Positions 25,608-34,067 of a stretch of DNA of 64,000 bases are shown here, piece by piece (the stretch's first letter is position 1; every line of letters begins with the position of its first letter). The notes beneath the pieces are model-generated. The model was not told the origin of the DNA. It saw only the letters and a program-made list of their open reading frames with translations, and made no database searches. Made by a program: the position numbers and the translations under genes. Origin of the DNA: JALORV01 sp035498175 (lineage in GTDB: Bacteria; Pseudomonadota; Gammaproteobacteria; Burkholderiales; Burkholderiaceae_F); NCBI GenBank assembly GCA_035498175.1, contig DATKAJ010000039.1, forward strand, positions 1-64,000, written 5' to 3'.

Positions 25608-26600
25608 ATGCATCTGACCGTGCTGCTGACCGGATCGCAGTTGCCCGCCGCCCTCGCCGCCTCCCTCGTCACACAGCTCGACGCGCCCGAGCTCGCACGC
25701 CTGCTTGCGCGCGGTCGCCGAATCGAACAGAACGTCGGCACGAGAGGCAGCGCAACGGAGGATTGGCTGGCGCGCAATGTTTTCGGCACCGACGCTCCTC
25801 CTACGGCGCCCTACGCCTGGGCCGACCTTACCGGAGAGCGAGTCACTGTGCAGACTCTCTGGCATGCCGAGGCGGTTCACATCGGCGTCGGACGCGACAG
25901 TCTGTTTGTCGAATCGCTTGCCGACGATCCGCCGACGGACGCGGAGGCCGACGCGCTGATCGCAGCCGCGAACGACTGCCTGGGCGAAGCCGCCACCCTG
26001 GTGCACGTCGGAGCGCGCTGGTTCCTGCGCACGCACGAGACCTGGCGCATCAGGGCATCCGCCTTGCCGGCCGCCGCTGCTCGACCGCTCCTGGCGACGG
26101 GCATGGAGGACGAGGAAGAGATGCGCTGGAACCGCCTGCACAATGCGGTCCAGATGGCGTGGCACGCGCACCCAGTCAACGCCGCGCGGGAAAGCCAGTC
26201 CCGCCGCACCGTCGGCGGCCTCTGGCTGCACGGAGGAGGAAAGTGGGCCGCGCGCGCACCGCTGCGCTGGGCTGGGGTGCACAGCGAGCGACCGGAACTG
26301 CGCGGAGTCGCGGCCGCAGCCGGATCGATCGCGCGCGCGGCATCGGCGGCGGTGAGCGATTCTGACGCACTGCTGGTCTGGGACGATGCGGCCGAGGCGC
26401 GTCGTCGGGAGGACTGGCCGGCGTGGCTGGGCGCGATGAACGCCGTCGACCGCAGACTGGCCGAGTTTCCTTCGACGCAGCTGACGCTGATCCTGGCCGG
26501 CGAAACCTCGACCCAGACCTGGCAGGTGCGCGACACGGACCGCCTGCGCTTCTGGCGGCATCACGACCTAGGTTCGATCCTCGGCGAAGCAACGCCATGA
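25608..26600 (+). CDS. Phosphoglycerate-mutase-like / RpfE-type hypothetical protein
   Basis: 330 aa. Resembles the uncharacterised proteins encoded before recJ in many beta- and gammaproteobacteria, variously annotated as cofactor-independent phosphoglycerate-mutase-like or RpfE-type. Visible landmarks: an opening strand MHLTVLLTG, MRWNRLHNAVQMAWHAHPVN and GLWLHGGGKW. I do not see the metal-binding signature needed to call it a mutase, so its activity is left open. The stop overlaps the recJ start (ATGA), indicating translational coupling. Confidence 0.7.
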   Translation: MHLTVLLTGSQLPAALAASLVTQLDAPELARLLARGRRIEQNVGTRGSATEDWLARNVFGTDAPPTAPYAWADLTGERVTVQTLWHAEAVHIGVGRDSLFVESLADDPPTDAEADALIAAANDCLGEAATLVHVGARWFLRTHETWRIRASALPAAAARPLLATGMEDEEEMRWNRLHNAVQMAWHAHPVNAARESQSRRTVGGLWLHGGGKWAARAPLRWAGVHSERPELRGVAAAAGSIARAASAAVSDSDALLVWDDAAEARRREDWPAWLGAMNAVDRRLAEFPSTQLTLILAGETSTQTWQVRDTDRLRFWRHHDLGSILGEATP

Positions 26601-28303
26601 CGCGTCTGGTCACGCGCGAATTCGATCCGATGGTCGCCAGCCGGCTGGCGGCGGGTGGCCTGCCGGCGGCGCTTGCGCGCGTGCTGGCGGCCCGCGGCAT
26701 CACGCGCGAGGCGCAGTTGCAGCTCACGCTCGAGCGTCTGGTCGCGCCCGGCGAACTCGCGCACGTTCAGGAGGCCGCCGTGCTTCTCGCCGATGCGATC
26801 GAGGCCGATGCGCGGCTCCTGATCGTGGCCGACTACGACTGCGATGGCGCGACAGCAGCAGCGGTGGGACTGCGGGGCCTGCGTATGCTCGCGCAGGGTA
26901 CGGGTGCCGAAATTGGCTACCTGGTGCCCAACCGCTTCGAGTACGGATACGGCCTGACGCCGGAGATCGTCGAGCTCGCGGCGCAGCGTCAGCCCGATCT
27001 GCTGATCACCGTCGACAACGGCATAGCGAGTGTCGAAGGGGTCGCGCGCGCAGCCGAGTTCGGCATCGAAGTCCTGGTCACCGACCATCACCTGCCCGGC
27101 CGGACGTTGCCTGCGGCGGCCTGCATCGTGAATCCGAACCAGCCCGGATGCGGTTTCCCGAGCAAGCACCTGGCTGGCGTCGGCGTGATGTTCTACGTGC
27201 TGCTCGCGCTGCGCGCCGAGTTGCGCGTCCGCGGCCGCTTCAGTGCCGAGACGCAGCCGCGCCTCGACTCACTGCTCGACCTCGTTGCGCTCGGCACCGT
27301 CGCCGATGTCGTCCGGCTCGACGACAACAACCGCGTGCTGGTGGCGCAGGGACTGCAACGGATTCGCAGCGGCCGGCTCCATCCGGGCATCGCAGCGCTG
27401 TTTCAGGTCGCGGGCGGCGATGCCCGCAGCGCGCGCGCCACCGACCTCGGCTTCAAGATCGGGCCCAGGATCAATGCCGCGGGACGCCTGACCGACATGA
27501 CGGTCGGCATCGAATGCCTGACCACCGACAGCTTCGAGCGCGCGCTGCAGCTGGCGCGCCAGCTCGACGAGCTCAATCGCGAACGGCGCGAGATCGAGAG
27601 CGGCATGCAGCTCGACGCTCTGGCCGCGCTCGATGCCGGCGACATCGAGCGTCGCAGCACCATCTGCCTGTTCGACGACACCTGGCACCAGGGCGTCGTG
27701 GGACTGGTCGCTTCGCGCATCAAGGAAAGGTTTCACCGTCCGACGATCGCGTTCGCGCGCTCCGGCGATGCCGAGTTGCGGGGCTCCGGGCGCTCGATCG
27801 ACGGCGTGCACCTGCGCGACACGCTCGACCTGGTGACGAAGGCCGCGCCCGACATGATCCGTCGCTTCGGTGGGCATGCGATGGCGGCGGGGCTCACGCT
27901 GTCGACCGAGCGCTACGAAGGATTTGTCGCCGCGTTCGAGCAGGCCACGCGCGTGTCGTCTGACCGTGCGCTCTTCGAGCGCACCGTGGCGACGGATGGG
28001 GCGCTGACACCGGCCGAGATCACGCTCGGCCTCGTCGAAGCCTGCGATCGACACATCTGGGGCCAGGGCTTTCCGCCACCTCTGTTTGCCAACAACTTCG
28101 AGATCGTCGAGCAGCGTCTCGTCAAGGACCGCCATCTCAAGCTGATGCTCGATCTTGATGGCCGACGCTATCCGGGCATGTATTTCCGCCAGACAGAGCC
28201 TTTGCCGCGGCGCGCCCGGCTGGCTTATCGCCCGGCAATTGACGACTACCAGGGCCAGCGCCGCTTGATGCTGATGATCGAGCACTGCGAATCTTCGGCT
28301 TGA
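26597..28303 (+). CDS. recJ: Single-stranded-DNA exonuclease RecJ
   Basis: 568 aa. 5'-3' ssDNA exonuclease in recombination and mismatch repair. DHH-family motifs: VADYDCDGATAA, TVDNGIAS, VTDHHLPG and LVALGTVADVV; then the DHHA1 domain with GRSIDGVHLRD and RFGGHAMAAGL, and the C-terminal OB fold. The ATG at 26597 overlaps the upstream stop as ATGA and matches the family N-terminus. Synteny recJ-prfB-lysS is typical; here two extra genes separate recJ from prfB. Confidence 0.95.
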   Translation: MTRLVTREFDPMVASRLAAGGLPAALARVLAARGITREAQLQLTLERLVAPGELAHVQEAAVLLADAIEADARLLIVADYDCDGATAAAVGLRGLRMLAQGTGAEIGYLVPNRFEYGYGLTPEIVELAAQRQPDLLITVDNGIASVEGVARAAEFGIEVLVTDHHLPGRTLPAAACIVNPNQPGCGFPSKHLAGVGVMFYVLLALRAELRVRGRFSAETQPRLDSLLDLVALGTVADVVRLDDNNRVLVAQGLQRIRSGRLHPGIAALFQVAGGDARSARATDLGFKIGPRINAAGRLTDMTVGIECLTTDSFERALQLARQLDELNRERREIESGMQLDALAALDAGDIERRSTICLFDDTWHQGVVGLVASRIKERFHRPTIAFARSGDAELRGSGRSIDGVHLRDTLDLVTKAAPDMIRRFGGHAMAAGLTLSTERYEGFVAAFEQATRVSSDRALFERTVATDGALTPAEITLGLVEACDRHIWGQGFPPPLFANNFEIVEQRLVKDRHLKLMLDLDGRRYPGMYFRQTEPLPRRARLAYRPAIDDYQGQRRLMLMIEHCESSA

Positions 28304-28374
28304 CCGCCAGCTTCATGGCGACGAAAGCGCGACTGCAGCCCGCGCGGTCGACCACACAAGAAGAGGAGAAGAGG

Positions 28375-28809
28375 ATGAAACGTGTCGTTTATGCCGTGGC
28401 ACTCGCGATCGTCGGCGTGGGTTGCGCGGTCAAGGCCCAACTCGGACCACCGAGCAACGAGCGGCCTCTCGTGACGCTGACGAACAACGATATCGCGGTA
28501 CAGCCAGCAGAACTCGTGTTTGAACGGCGCGGCTCCGTGGTGATCCGCTGGCAGCTTCCTGACGGCGCCTCGTATGAGTTCCCGAACAATGGAATCGTGA
28601 TCGCGCGCGAGGTCGCCAGTGCGAGCGATCTGCGCCCCGGCGGCAAGGGCGACAAACAGGACGAAGTGGTCCGCTGCGAGCGTGTCGCCAACGGGCGCGC
28701 CTTCCAGTGCCAGAACAACAATTCGCGCCCTGGCACCTACAAGTACACGGTCAATCTCGTGGATCGCGGCCGACCCGTCAGCAAGGATCCCGTGATCGTT
28801 AACCGCTAG
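28375..28809 (+). CDS. Small secreted protein of unknown function
   Basis: 144 aa, not recognised. A strong ribosome site (AGAGGAGAAGAGG) precedes the ATG. Residues 1-23 look like a Sec signal peptide (MKRVVYAVALAIVGVGCAVKA) with likely cleavage before QLGPP. The mature domain of about 120 aa is beta-rich, with DIAVQPAELVFERRGSVVIRW and a C-terminal PGTYKYTVNLVDRG, resembling a single immunoglobulin-like or cupredoxin-like sandwich. Two Cys (CERVANGRAFQC) could form a disulfide. It ends tail to tail with the cyclase gene, sharing the tetranucleotide CTAG that holds both stops. Confidence 0.75.
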   Translation: MKRVVYAVALAIVGVGCAVKAQLGPPSNERPLVTLTNNDIAVQPAELVFERRGSVVIRWQLPDGASYEFPNNGIVIAREVASASDLRPGGKGDKQDEVVRCERVANGRAFQCQNNNSRPGTYKYTVNLVDRGRPVSKDPVIVNR

Positions 28810-31454
28810 CTGCTCCTCAACGCCGGCGCGGCCAGCGCCGCGCCGGCCTGCCGCAATGAATCATCATAGCTCCAGGACGCCCCGTCCGCCTGCTCGCGCG
28901 CGAACGCCTCGGCACCCAGCACCATGCGCGAACGCTCGATCCGCGGCACCAGAAATTCGGCATCGGCGTTATCGCGGCGGAAATTCGTACGCTCGCGCAG
29001 TGCCTCCGCCGCGCCGAAGAAGCGCGCACACGCGGTGTGCGATCCCGCGGATGACATGAGTCCAGCCAGCACGTCGAGAGAGGACTGCCCGACGAGTCGC
29101 GATCCGGTCTCCTTGGCAATGGCGAGCGCGTCTCCGAGCAGCGAGCTGGCGTCTTCGATGCGGTTGCGCTCGATGGCAACGATCGCAAGGTTGAGTCGGC
29201 TGATCGCCAAACTTTCCTGGTCGCCCAGCCCACGGGCGATCTTGCTTGCCTCCACGTACAGCTGCTCCGCACTGTCGAGATCGTCGCTCTGCCGCATCAG
29301 CTGACCCTTGCAGACCAGCGCAGACGCCAGCTGGCGCGGCTCGCCGACGGCGCGTGCGACCTCGACACCCTCGTCGAACAGCGCCCGCGCGCGCACGAGG
29401 TTCCCGGTGGCCTGGCAGGCGTAGCCCAGCGCCTGCAGGACAGCGGCGATCCGGTTCTGATCGCCGAGCTCGCGCGCGATCGACAGGCTTTCCTCGAGGT
29501 AAGTCTGAGCCTCAGACTCGCGCCCCATGAAGCTGCAGAACTGGCCGACGTCTGCGAGTCCGCGGCAGCGCAGCGAATTGCGCTCACCGGGCCGCGTACG
29601 CGCTAGCGCTTCGGCGGTCACGCGATGACCCAGCGTCAGCTGGCCGCCCTGGTACCAGTACATTTTGGTCAGGTGCGCCAGCTCCAGCCCGAGGCGGGTT
29701 CCGTCCTCGGCGTGATCGCACCAGCGATGCGCAACCAGCAGGTTTTCGCGCTCCAGGTCGAGCTCGTGCAGCCTTCTCCCGGAATCCGGGCCGACCAGGC
29801 CGTCCCGTGCGTCTTGAGCAAGTGTCAGGCACCACGCCAGATGGCGCGATCGCGTCGCGTCGGCCGTCCCTGCCTCGGCGAAGCGCGCAGCCGCGTACTG
29901 CAGCACCGTGTCCAGCATGCGATAGCGCTGGCTGTCGATTTCGAGTGCGACCAGCGATTTCTGCACCAGATTCGCGAGCAGTTCGACGACATCGGACGGG
30001 TCGATCGGCTCCCCGCCGCAGACCGACTCAGCCGCCTCGAGCGTGCAGCCGCCTGCGAAAACCGACAGGCGCTGGAACAGAGTGCGCTCGGCCGGGGGCA
30101 GCATGTCGTAGGACCAGTCGATCAGCGCGCGCAGGGTTTGCTGGCGCGGCAACAGCGTCCGGTCTCCTGACGTGAGCAGCCTGAAGCGGTCGTTCAGGCG
30201 CGCTGCAATCGTCTCGACCGGCATCGCACGCATCCGCGCGGCGGCCAGTTCCAACGCCAGCGGGATGCCATCCAGTCGACGGCAGATCTCCGCCACGGCG
30301 GACGCGTTCCGCTCGCTGAGCCGGAATGCGGGCTGCACGGCCGTCGCGCGGTCGACGAACAGCCGCACCGATTCGTTGCCGGCCAGCGCCTGCACAGTCG
30401 GCGACTCCGTCGCCTCCGGTGCCGACAGCGGCGCCACCTGGAACACAGTCTCTCCGGCGATGCGGAGCGAATCGCGGCTCGACGCCAGCACCCGCACCTG
30501 GGGTCCGGCCTGCAGCAAGCGCTTGGCGAGGTCCGCGCACGCCTGCACCACGTGCTCGCAGTTGTCGAGCACGATCAGCAGCTTGCGGTCAGGCACGAAG
30601 CGGCACAACGCGCCGATCACGGTACCGCCCGGCTCTTCGCGGACGCCCAGCACCGAAGCCGTCGCCTGAGGCACGAGGTTTGGGTCGGCGACCGGAGCGA
30701 GTTCGACGAACCAGACGCCGTCTGGATAGTCCTCCAGCACGATCGCCGCGACCTGCATCGACAGCCGTGACTTGCCCAGCCCGCCCATGCCCAGCAGTGT
30801 CAGCAGGCGGCTGTTCGCGAGCAGCTGCCGGACCTGCTCCATGTCGCGGTCGCGTCCGACGAATGAGTTCAGTTGTTGCGACAGATTGTTCGGCGCGCTG
30901 GCCATCGAGCGCAGCGGCGGAAACTCGGTGCGCAGACCCGGATATACGAGCTGGTACAGATGCTCGGGTGAGCCGAGGTCACGCAGCCGCACGAGGCCGA
31001 CGTCGCGCAGCACCGTCTGCGGCGGCAGCCTGCTTCCGACGTTCTCTGCGACCGCGTGTGACAGCAGGACCTGTCCGCCGTGCGCCGCACTCATGATGCG
31101 CGCGGCCCGATTGACAGCTGGCCCGAAGAAGTCGTTGTCGCGCCGCTGGTCCGATCCAAGATGCAGTCCGCAGCGCACCGCGAGCGGTGCGTGCCCCGGC
31201 GCCGGGGCCGCAAGCGCCAGCTGCAGATCGATCGCCGCCTCGATCGCATCTGCCGGGTCGTCGAACGCGGCATGGAGCCCATCGCCGGTCATCTTGACGA
31301 CGTTGCCGCGATGCCGCCCGACAACGGTACGCGAAAGCTCGTCGTGCCAGGCGAGCGTCTGCGCGGCGCGCGCGGCGTCTGACTCCCAAAGCTTCGTACT
31401 GCCCTCGATGTCCGAGAACAGGTAGGTCACCACAGCGGCAGTGGACTCGATCAT
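28806..31454 (-). CDS. Class III nucleotide cyclase / NB-ARC-type ATPase / TPR signalling protein
   Basis: 882 aa. Residues about 5-170 are a class III adenylate/guanylate cyclase domain, with metal-binding Asp in YLFSDIEGSTKLW (residue 15) and the second in KMTGDGLHAAF. About 205-500 is a STAND/NB-ARC-type ATPase: FVGRDRDMEQV, P-loop GMGGLGKS, Walker B LLIVLDNCEHV, and LALELAAARMRAMP with SYDMLPPAERTLFQRLSVF. About 560-850 is helical TPR repeat. No DNA-binding domain is present, unlike LuxR- or AfsR-type relatives. The start at 31454 gives the cyclase N-terminus. Probably a sensor that links a TPR-detected signal to nucleotide synthesis. Confidence 0.88.
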   Translation of the reverse strand: MIESTAAVVTYLFSDIEGSTKLWESDAARAAQTLAWHDELSRTVVGRHRGNVVKMTGDGLHAAFDDPADAIEAAIDLQLALAAPAPGHAPLAVRCGLHLGSDQRRDNDFFGPAVNRAARIMSAAHGGQVLLSHAVAENVGSRLPPQTVLRDVGLVRLRDLGSPEHLYQLVYPGLRTEFPPLRSMASAPNNLSQQLNSFVGRDRDMEQVRQLLANSRLLTLLGMGGLGKSRLSMQVAAIVLEDYPDGVWFVELAPVADPNLVPQATASVLGVREEPGGTVIGALCRFVPDRKLLIVLDNCEHVVQACADLAKRLLQAGPQVRVLASSRDSLRIAGETVFQVAPLSAPEATESPTVQALAGNESVRLFVDRATAVQPAFRLSERNASAVAEICRRLDGIPLALELAAARMRAMPVETIAARLNDRFRLLTSGDRTLLPRQQTLRALIDWSYDMLPPAERTLFQRLSVFAGGCTLEAAESVCGGEPIDPSDVVELLANLVQKSLVALEIDSQRYRMLDTVLQYAAARFAEAGTADATRSRHLAWCLTLAQDARDGLVGPDSGRRLHELDLERENLLVAHRWCDHAEDGTRLGLELAHLTKMYWYQGGQLTLGHRVTAEALARTRPGERNSLRCRGLADVGQFCSFMGRESEAQTYLEESLSIARELGDQNRIAAVLQALGYACQATGNLVRARALFDEGVEVARAVGEPRQLASALVCKGQLMRQSDDLDSAEQLYVEASKIARGLGDQESLAISRLNLAIVAIERNRIEDASSLLGDALAIAKETGSRLVGQSSLDVLAGLMSSAGSHTACARFFGAAEALRERTNFRRDNADAEFLVPRIERSRMVLGAEAFAREQADGASWSYDDSLRQAGAALAAPALRSS

Positions 31455-31529
31455 CAAAGAAGGAAGGGCGCGGCACCGGATTGCCGGCGGCGAGAGTTTA
31501 CGGGCGGCGGCCCGCAGCACGACGCCTCC

Positions 31530-31535
31530 TATAAT
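31530..31535 (+). promoter_or_regulatory. Candidate -10 box for prfB
   Basis: A perfect TATAAT lies 27 bases upstream of the prfB ATG in the region between the divergent cyclase and prfB genes. No recognisable -35 hexamer is found 16-18 bases upstream (GC-rich there). Accepted on the perfect match in a GC-rich background and its location. Confidence 0.5.
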
Positions 31536-31561
31536 CCTCGCCTTTCCCATCGAGAGTCGTC

Positions 31562-32666
31562 ATGGAAGCCGAGCACCTAAACCAGATCGAAGGCACCATC
31601 GCGGACCTGCGGGCGCGCCTGGCCGAGCTGCGGAGGTATCTTTGACGTCGATGTGAAGGAAACGCGGCTGGAGGAGGTCAATCGCGCGCTCGAGGATCCG
31701 AAGGTCTGGGACGATCCGAAGCGCGCGCAGGATCTCGGGCGAGAAAAGAAGGCGCTCGACCTCGTCGTGCAGAAGATGCACGAGCTCGCCAACGGCGTGC
31801 GCGACGCCGGCGAGCTCTTCGAGATGGCCAGGGCCGACGATGACGATGCCACGCTGCGTTCCGTCGACTCCGACGTGGCGGAGCTCTCGAAACACGTCGC
31901 CGATCTCGAATTTCAGCGGATGTTCAACAATCCGCTCGATCCCAACAACTGCTTCATCGAGATCCAGGCCGGCGCCGGCGGCACCGAGGCGCAGGACTGG
32001 GCCGGGATGCTCGAGCGCATGTACCTGCGCTACGCCGAGCGCCGCGGCTTCAAGCCGGAGCTGCTCGACGAGTCCGAGGGCGAAGTCGCGGGCATCAAGG
32101 GCGCGACGATCAAGGTCAGCGGGGAATACGCGTACGGCATGTTGCGCACCGAGACCGGCATCCACCGGCTGGTGCGCAAGTCGCCGTTCGACTCGAACGC
32201 GCGGCGGCACACGTCGTTCGCCAGCGTGTTCGTCTATCCCGAAATCGACGAATCGGTCGAAGTCGAGATCAACCCGGCTGACTTGCGCATCGATGTCTAC
32301 CGCGCCTCGGGCGCCGGCGGTCAGCATGTCAACAAGACGGAGTCGGCGGTGCGCATCACGCACCTGCCGACCAACATCGTCGTGCAGAGTCAGAACGACC
32401 GGTCGCAGCACCGCAACCGCGCCGAGGCGATGGCGATGCTGAAGTCACGCCTGTATGAGCTCGAACTGCGCAAGCGCCAGGCCGAGCAGAATAAGCTGGA
32501 AGAAGCCAAAACCGACATCGGCTGGGGTCATCAGATCCGCTCGTACGTGCTCGACCAGTCGCGCATCAAGGATCTGCGCACCAACGTCGAGATCGGCAAC
32601 ACACAGTCCGTGCTCGACGGCGACCTCGACGACTTCATCGAAGCCAGCCTCAAACAGGGAGTGTGA
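31562..32666 (+). CDS. prfB: Peptide chain release factor 2 (programmed +1 frameshift)
   Basis: RF2 terminates translation at UGA and UAA. Coding is in two parts: 31562-31642 (27 codons, ending Tyr-Leu) and, after a +1 shift past T31643, 31644-32666, giving 367 aa. The tripeptide anticodon-like motif SPF is in RKSPFDSNARRHTS and the catalytic GGQ in GAGGQHVNKTESAVRITHL. The internal TGA is the normal autoregulatory signal, not a defect. The gene is followed by a GNAT gene through a GTGA overlap, then SDR and lysS. Confidence 0.97.
31631..31646 (+). promoter_or_regulatory. prfB programmed frameshift site
   Basis: CGGAGG (31631-31636), TAT, then CTT TGA C. The internal Shine-Dalgarno-like CGGAGG three bases before the slippery CTT and the in-frame TGA followed by C match the classical RF2 autoregulation site (AGGGGG-TAT-CTT-TGA-C in E. 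coli). Low RF2 slows reading of TGA and favours the +1 shift. Confidence 0.95.
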
Positions 32667-33307
32667 CTCTGCGTCCGGCGATCGAGCACCCCGAGATGCT
32701 GCCGCTGGCCGAAGGGCTGGCGAGCGAGCGCGTGGTGCTGCGGCGGTATCGCTTCGGCGACGGGGCCGCGCTGTTCGCCGCGCTGGCCCCGCACCGCGAA
32801 GAGCTGATGGAGTGGATGGAGTGGCCGCGGAGGCACCAGCGCGTGGAGGACTCGGAGTCGTATGCGCGGCGCATGCACGCCGAGTTCATGCTGCGCCGGT
32901 CCATGCCGATGGCCATTCTCGACGCGACCAGTGGCGCCTATCTCGGGGGCGCCGGATTTCACACGCCCGACTGGGACACGCCGAAAGCTGAGATCGGCTA
33001 CTTCCTGGTGCCGCCCGCGCGCGGCAGCGGAGTCGCGACCGACGTCGTGCGTCTGCAGGTGCATTACGCGTTCGACCAGATGCGAATGAACCGTGTCTGG
33101 GGAAGCTGCGACGCTGGCAACGACGCCAGCGCGGCCGTCATGCGACGCGCGGGCCTGCGCGAGGAAGGTGTGCTGCGCGCAGAGGCCCGTGACCATCATG
33201 GCCAGGTCTGCGACACACGCGTCTTTGCGCTGACGATCGATGACTACCCCGGCTGGACTGCGACCGCCGGCGTCAATGATTTCCGCTACCTTTCCGCGAC
33301 CGAATGA
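32663..33307 (+). CDS. GNAT family N-acetyltransferase (RimJ/RimL type)
   Basis: 214 aa. Acetyl-CoA-dependent acetyltransferase: SERVVLRRYRFGDGAALF at the N-terminus, the acetyl-CoA loop in FLVPPARGSGVATDVVRL, and NDASAAVMRRAGLREEGVLR, typical of ribosomal-protein-type acetyltransferases. The GTG start at 32663 overlaps the prfB stop (GTGA), and its own stop overlaps the next start (ATGA), so it belongs to the prfB-lysS operon. Substrate unknown. Confidence 0.85.
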   Translation: MTLRPAIEHPEMLPLAEGLASERVVLRRYRFGDGAALFAALAPHREELMEWMEWPRRHQRVEDSESYARRMHAEFMLRRSMPMAILDATSGAYLGGAGFHTPDWDTPKAEIGYFLVPPARGSGVATDVVRLQVHYAFDQMRMNRVWGSCDAGNDASAAVMRRAGLREEGVLRAEARDHHGQVCDTRVFALTIDDYPGWTATAGVNDFRYLSATE

Positions 33308-34062
33308 AAACGCGAAGACTCTATATCGTCACCGGCGCCTCGCGCGGCCTTGGCGCCGCACTCGCCGAACAGTTGCTCGCGGACGACGTACTGCTGCTGA
33401 CGCTGTCGCGGCGGCCCGATGCGGCCCTGGCCACGAGGGCTGCTGCGGGCGGTGCGAGACTCGAGCAGTGGGCGATCGATATCGGCCACGACATTGGCGC
33501 CGCCGCCCGGCTCGAGGCCTGGCTGCACGGACATTCCGCGACCGGGCTCCGCTCGGCTGCGCTGATCAACAATGCAGGCGTCGTCGGCCACGTCGGTTCG
33601 ATCACCCTGTCGCGCGCCGACGAGCTGGCCGCGGTGCTTCGAATCAACCTCGAGGCGCCACTGTTGCTGACTGCCGCCTTCCTGCGTGCGACGCGCGGCT
33701 GGACCCTCGACAAGCGTGTGCTGAACATTTCCTCCGGCGCCGCGCAGCGGCCGATCACGGGCTGGACCGCCTACTGCGCGAGCAAGGCCGGGCTCGACAT
33801 GTTCACGCGCACCGCTGCACAGGACGAGGCGCTGCTGCCCAACCCCGCGCGCCTCGTCGCACTCGCGCCCGGCGTCATCGACACCGACATGCAGGCGCAA
33901 TTGCGCGCCGCTGACGGCAGCGGCTTTCCGGACCAGCCGCGCTTCGTCGAGTATCACTCGACCGGGCAGCTGGTAACGCCGGCATGGGCCGCCGAGCGCG
34001 TGCTCGCCTTTCTCGCAGACGCCGCCTTCGGTTCGGAACCTGTGGCGCGACTCCACACGTAG
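33304..34062 (+). CDS. Short-chain dehydrogenase/reductase (sepiapterin/benzil reductase-like)
   Basis: 252 aa. NAD(P)-dependent SDR with TGASRGLGAALA cofactor loop, LINNAGVV, catalytic Ser in NISSGAAQRP, YCASKAGLD (Tyr-xxx-Lys) and the APGVIDTDM strand. The overall pattern is closest to the sepiapterin/benzil reductase-like branch (YueD type). Substrate unknown. It starts within the stop of the GNAT gene and ends 5 bp before lysS. Confidence 0.85.
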   Translation: MKTRRLYIVTGASRGLGAALAEQLLADDVLLLTLSRRPDAALATRAAAGGARLEQWAIDIGHDIGAAARLEAWLHGHSATGLRSAALINNAGVVGHVGSITLSRADELAAVLRINLEAPLLLTAAFLRATRGWTLDKRVLNISSGAAQRPITGWTAYCASKAGLDMFTRTAAQDEALLPNPARLVALAPGVIDTDMQAQLRAADGSGFPDQPRFVEYHSTGQLVTPAWAAERVLAFLADAAFGSEPVARLHT

Positions 34063-34067
34063 ATGCC

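Noticed and set aside
31562..31645. Short 27-codon ORF ending in TGA before the release factor
   Set aside because: It is the first part of prfB, joined by the programmed +1 frameshift; not a separate gene or a pseudogene.
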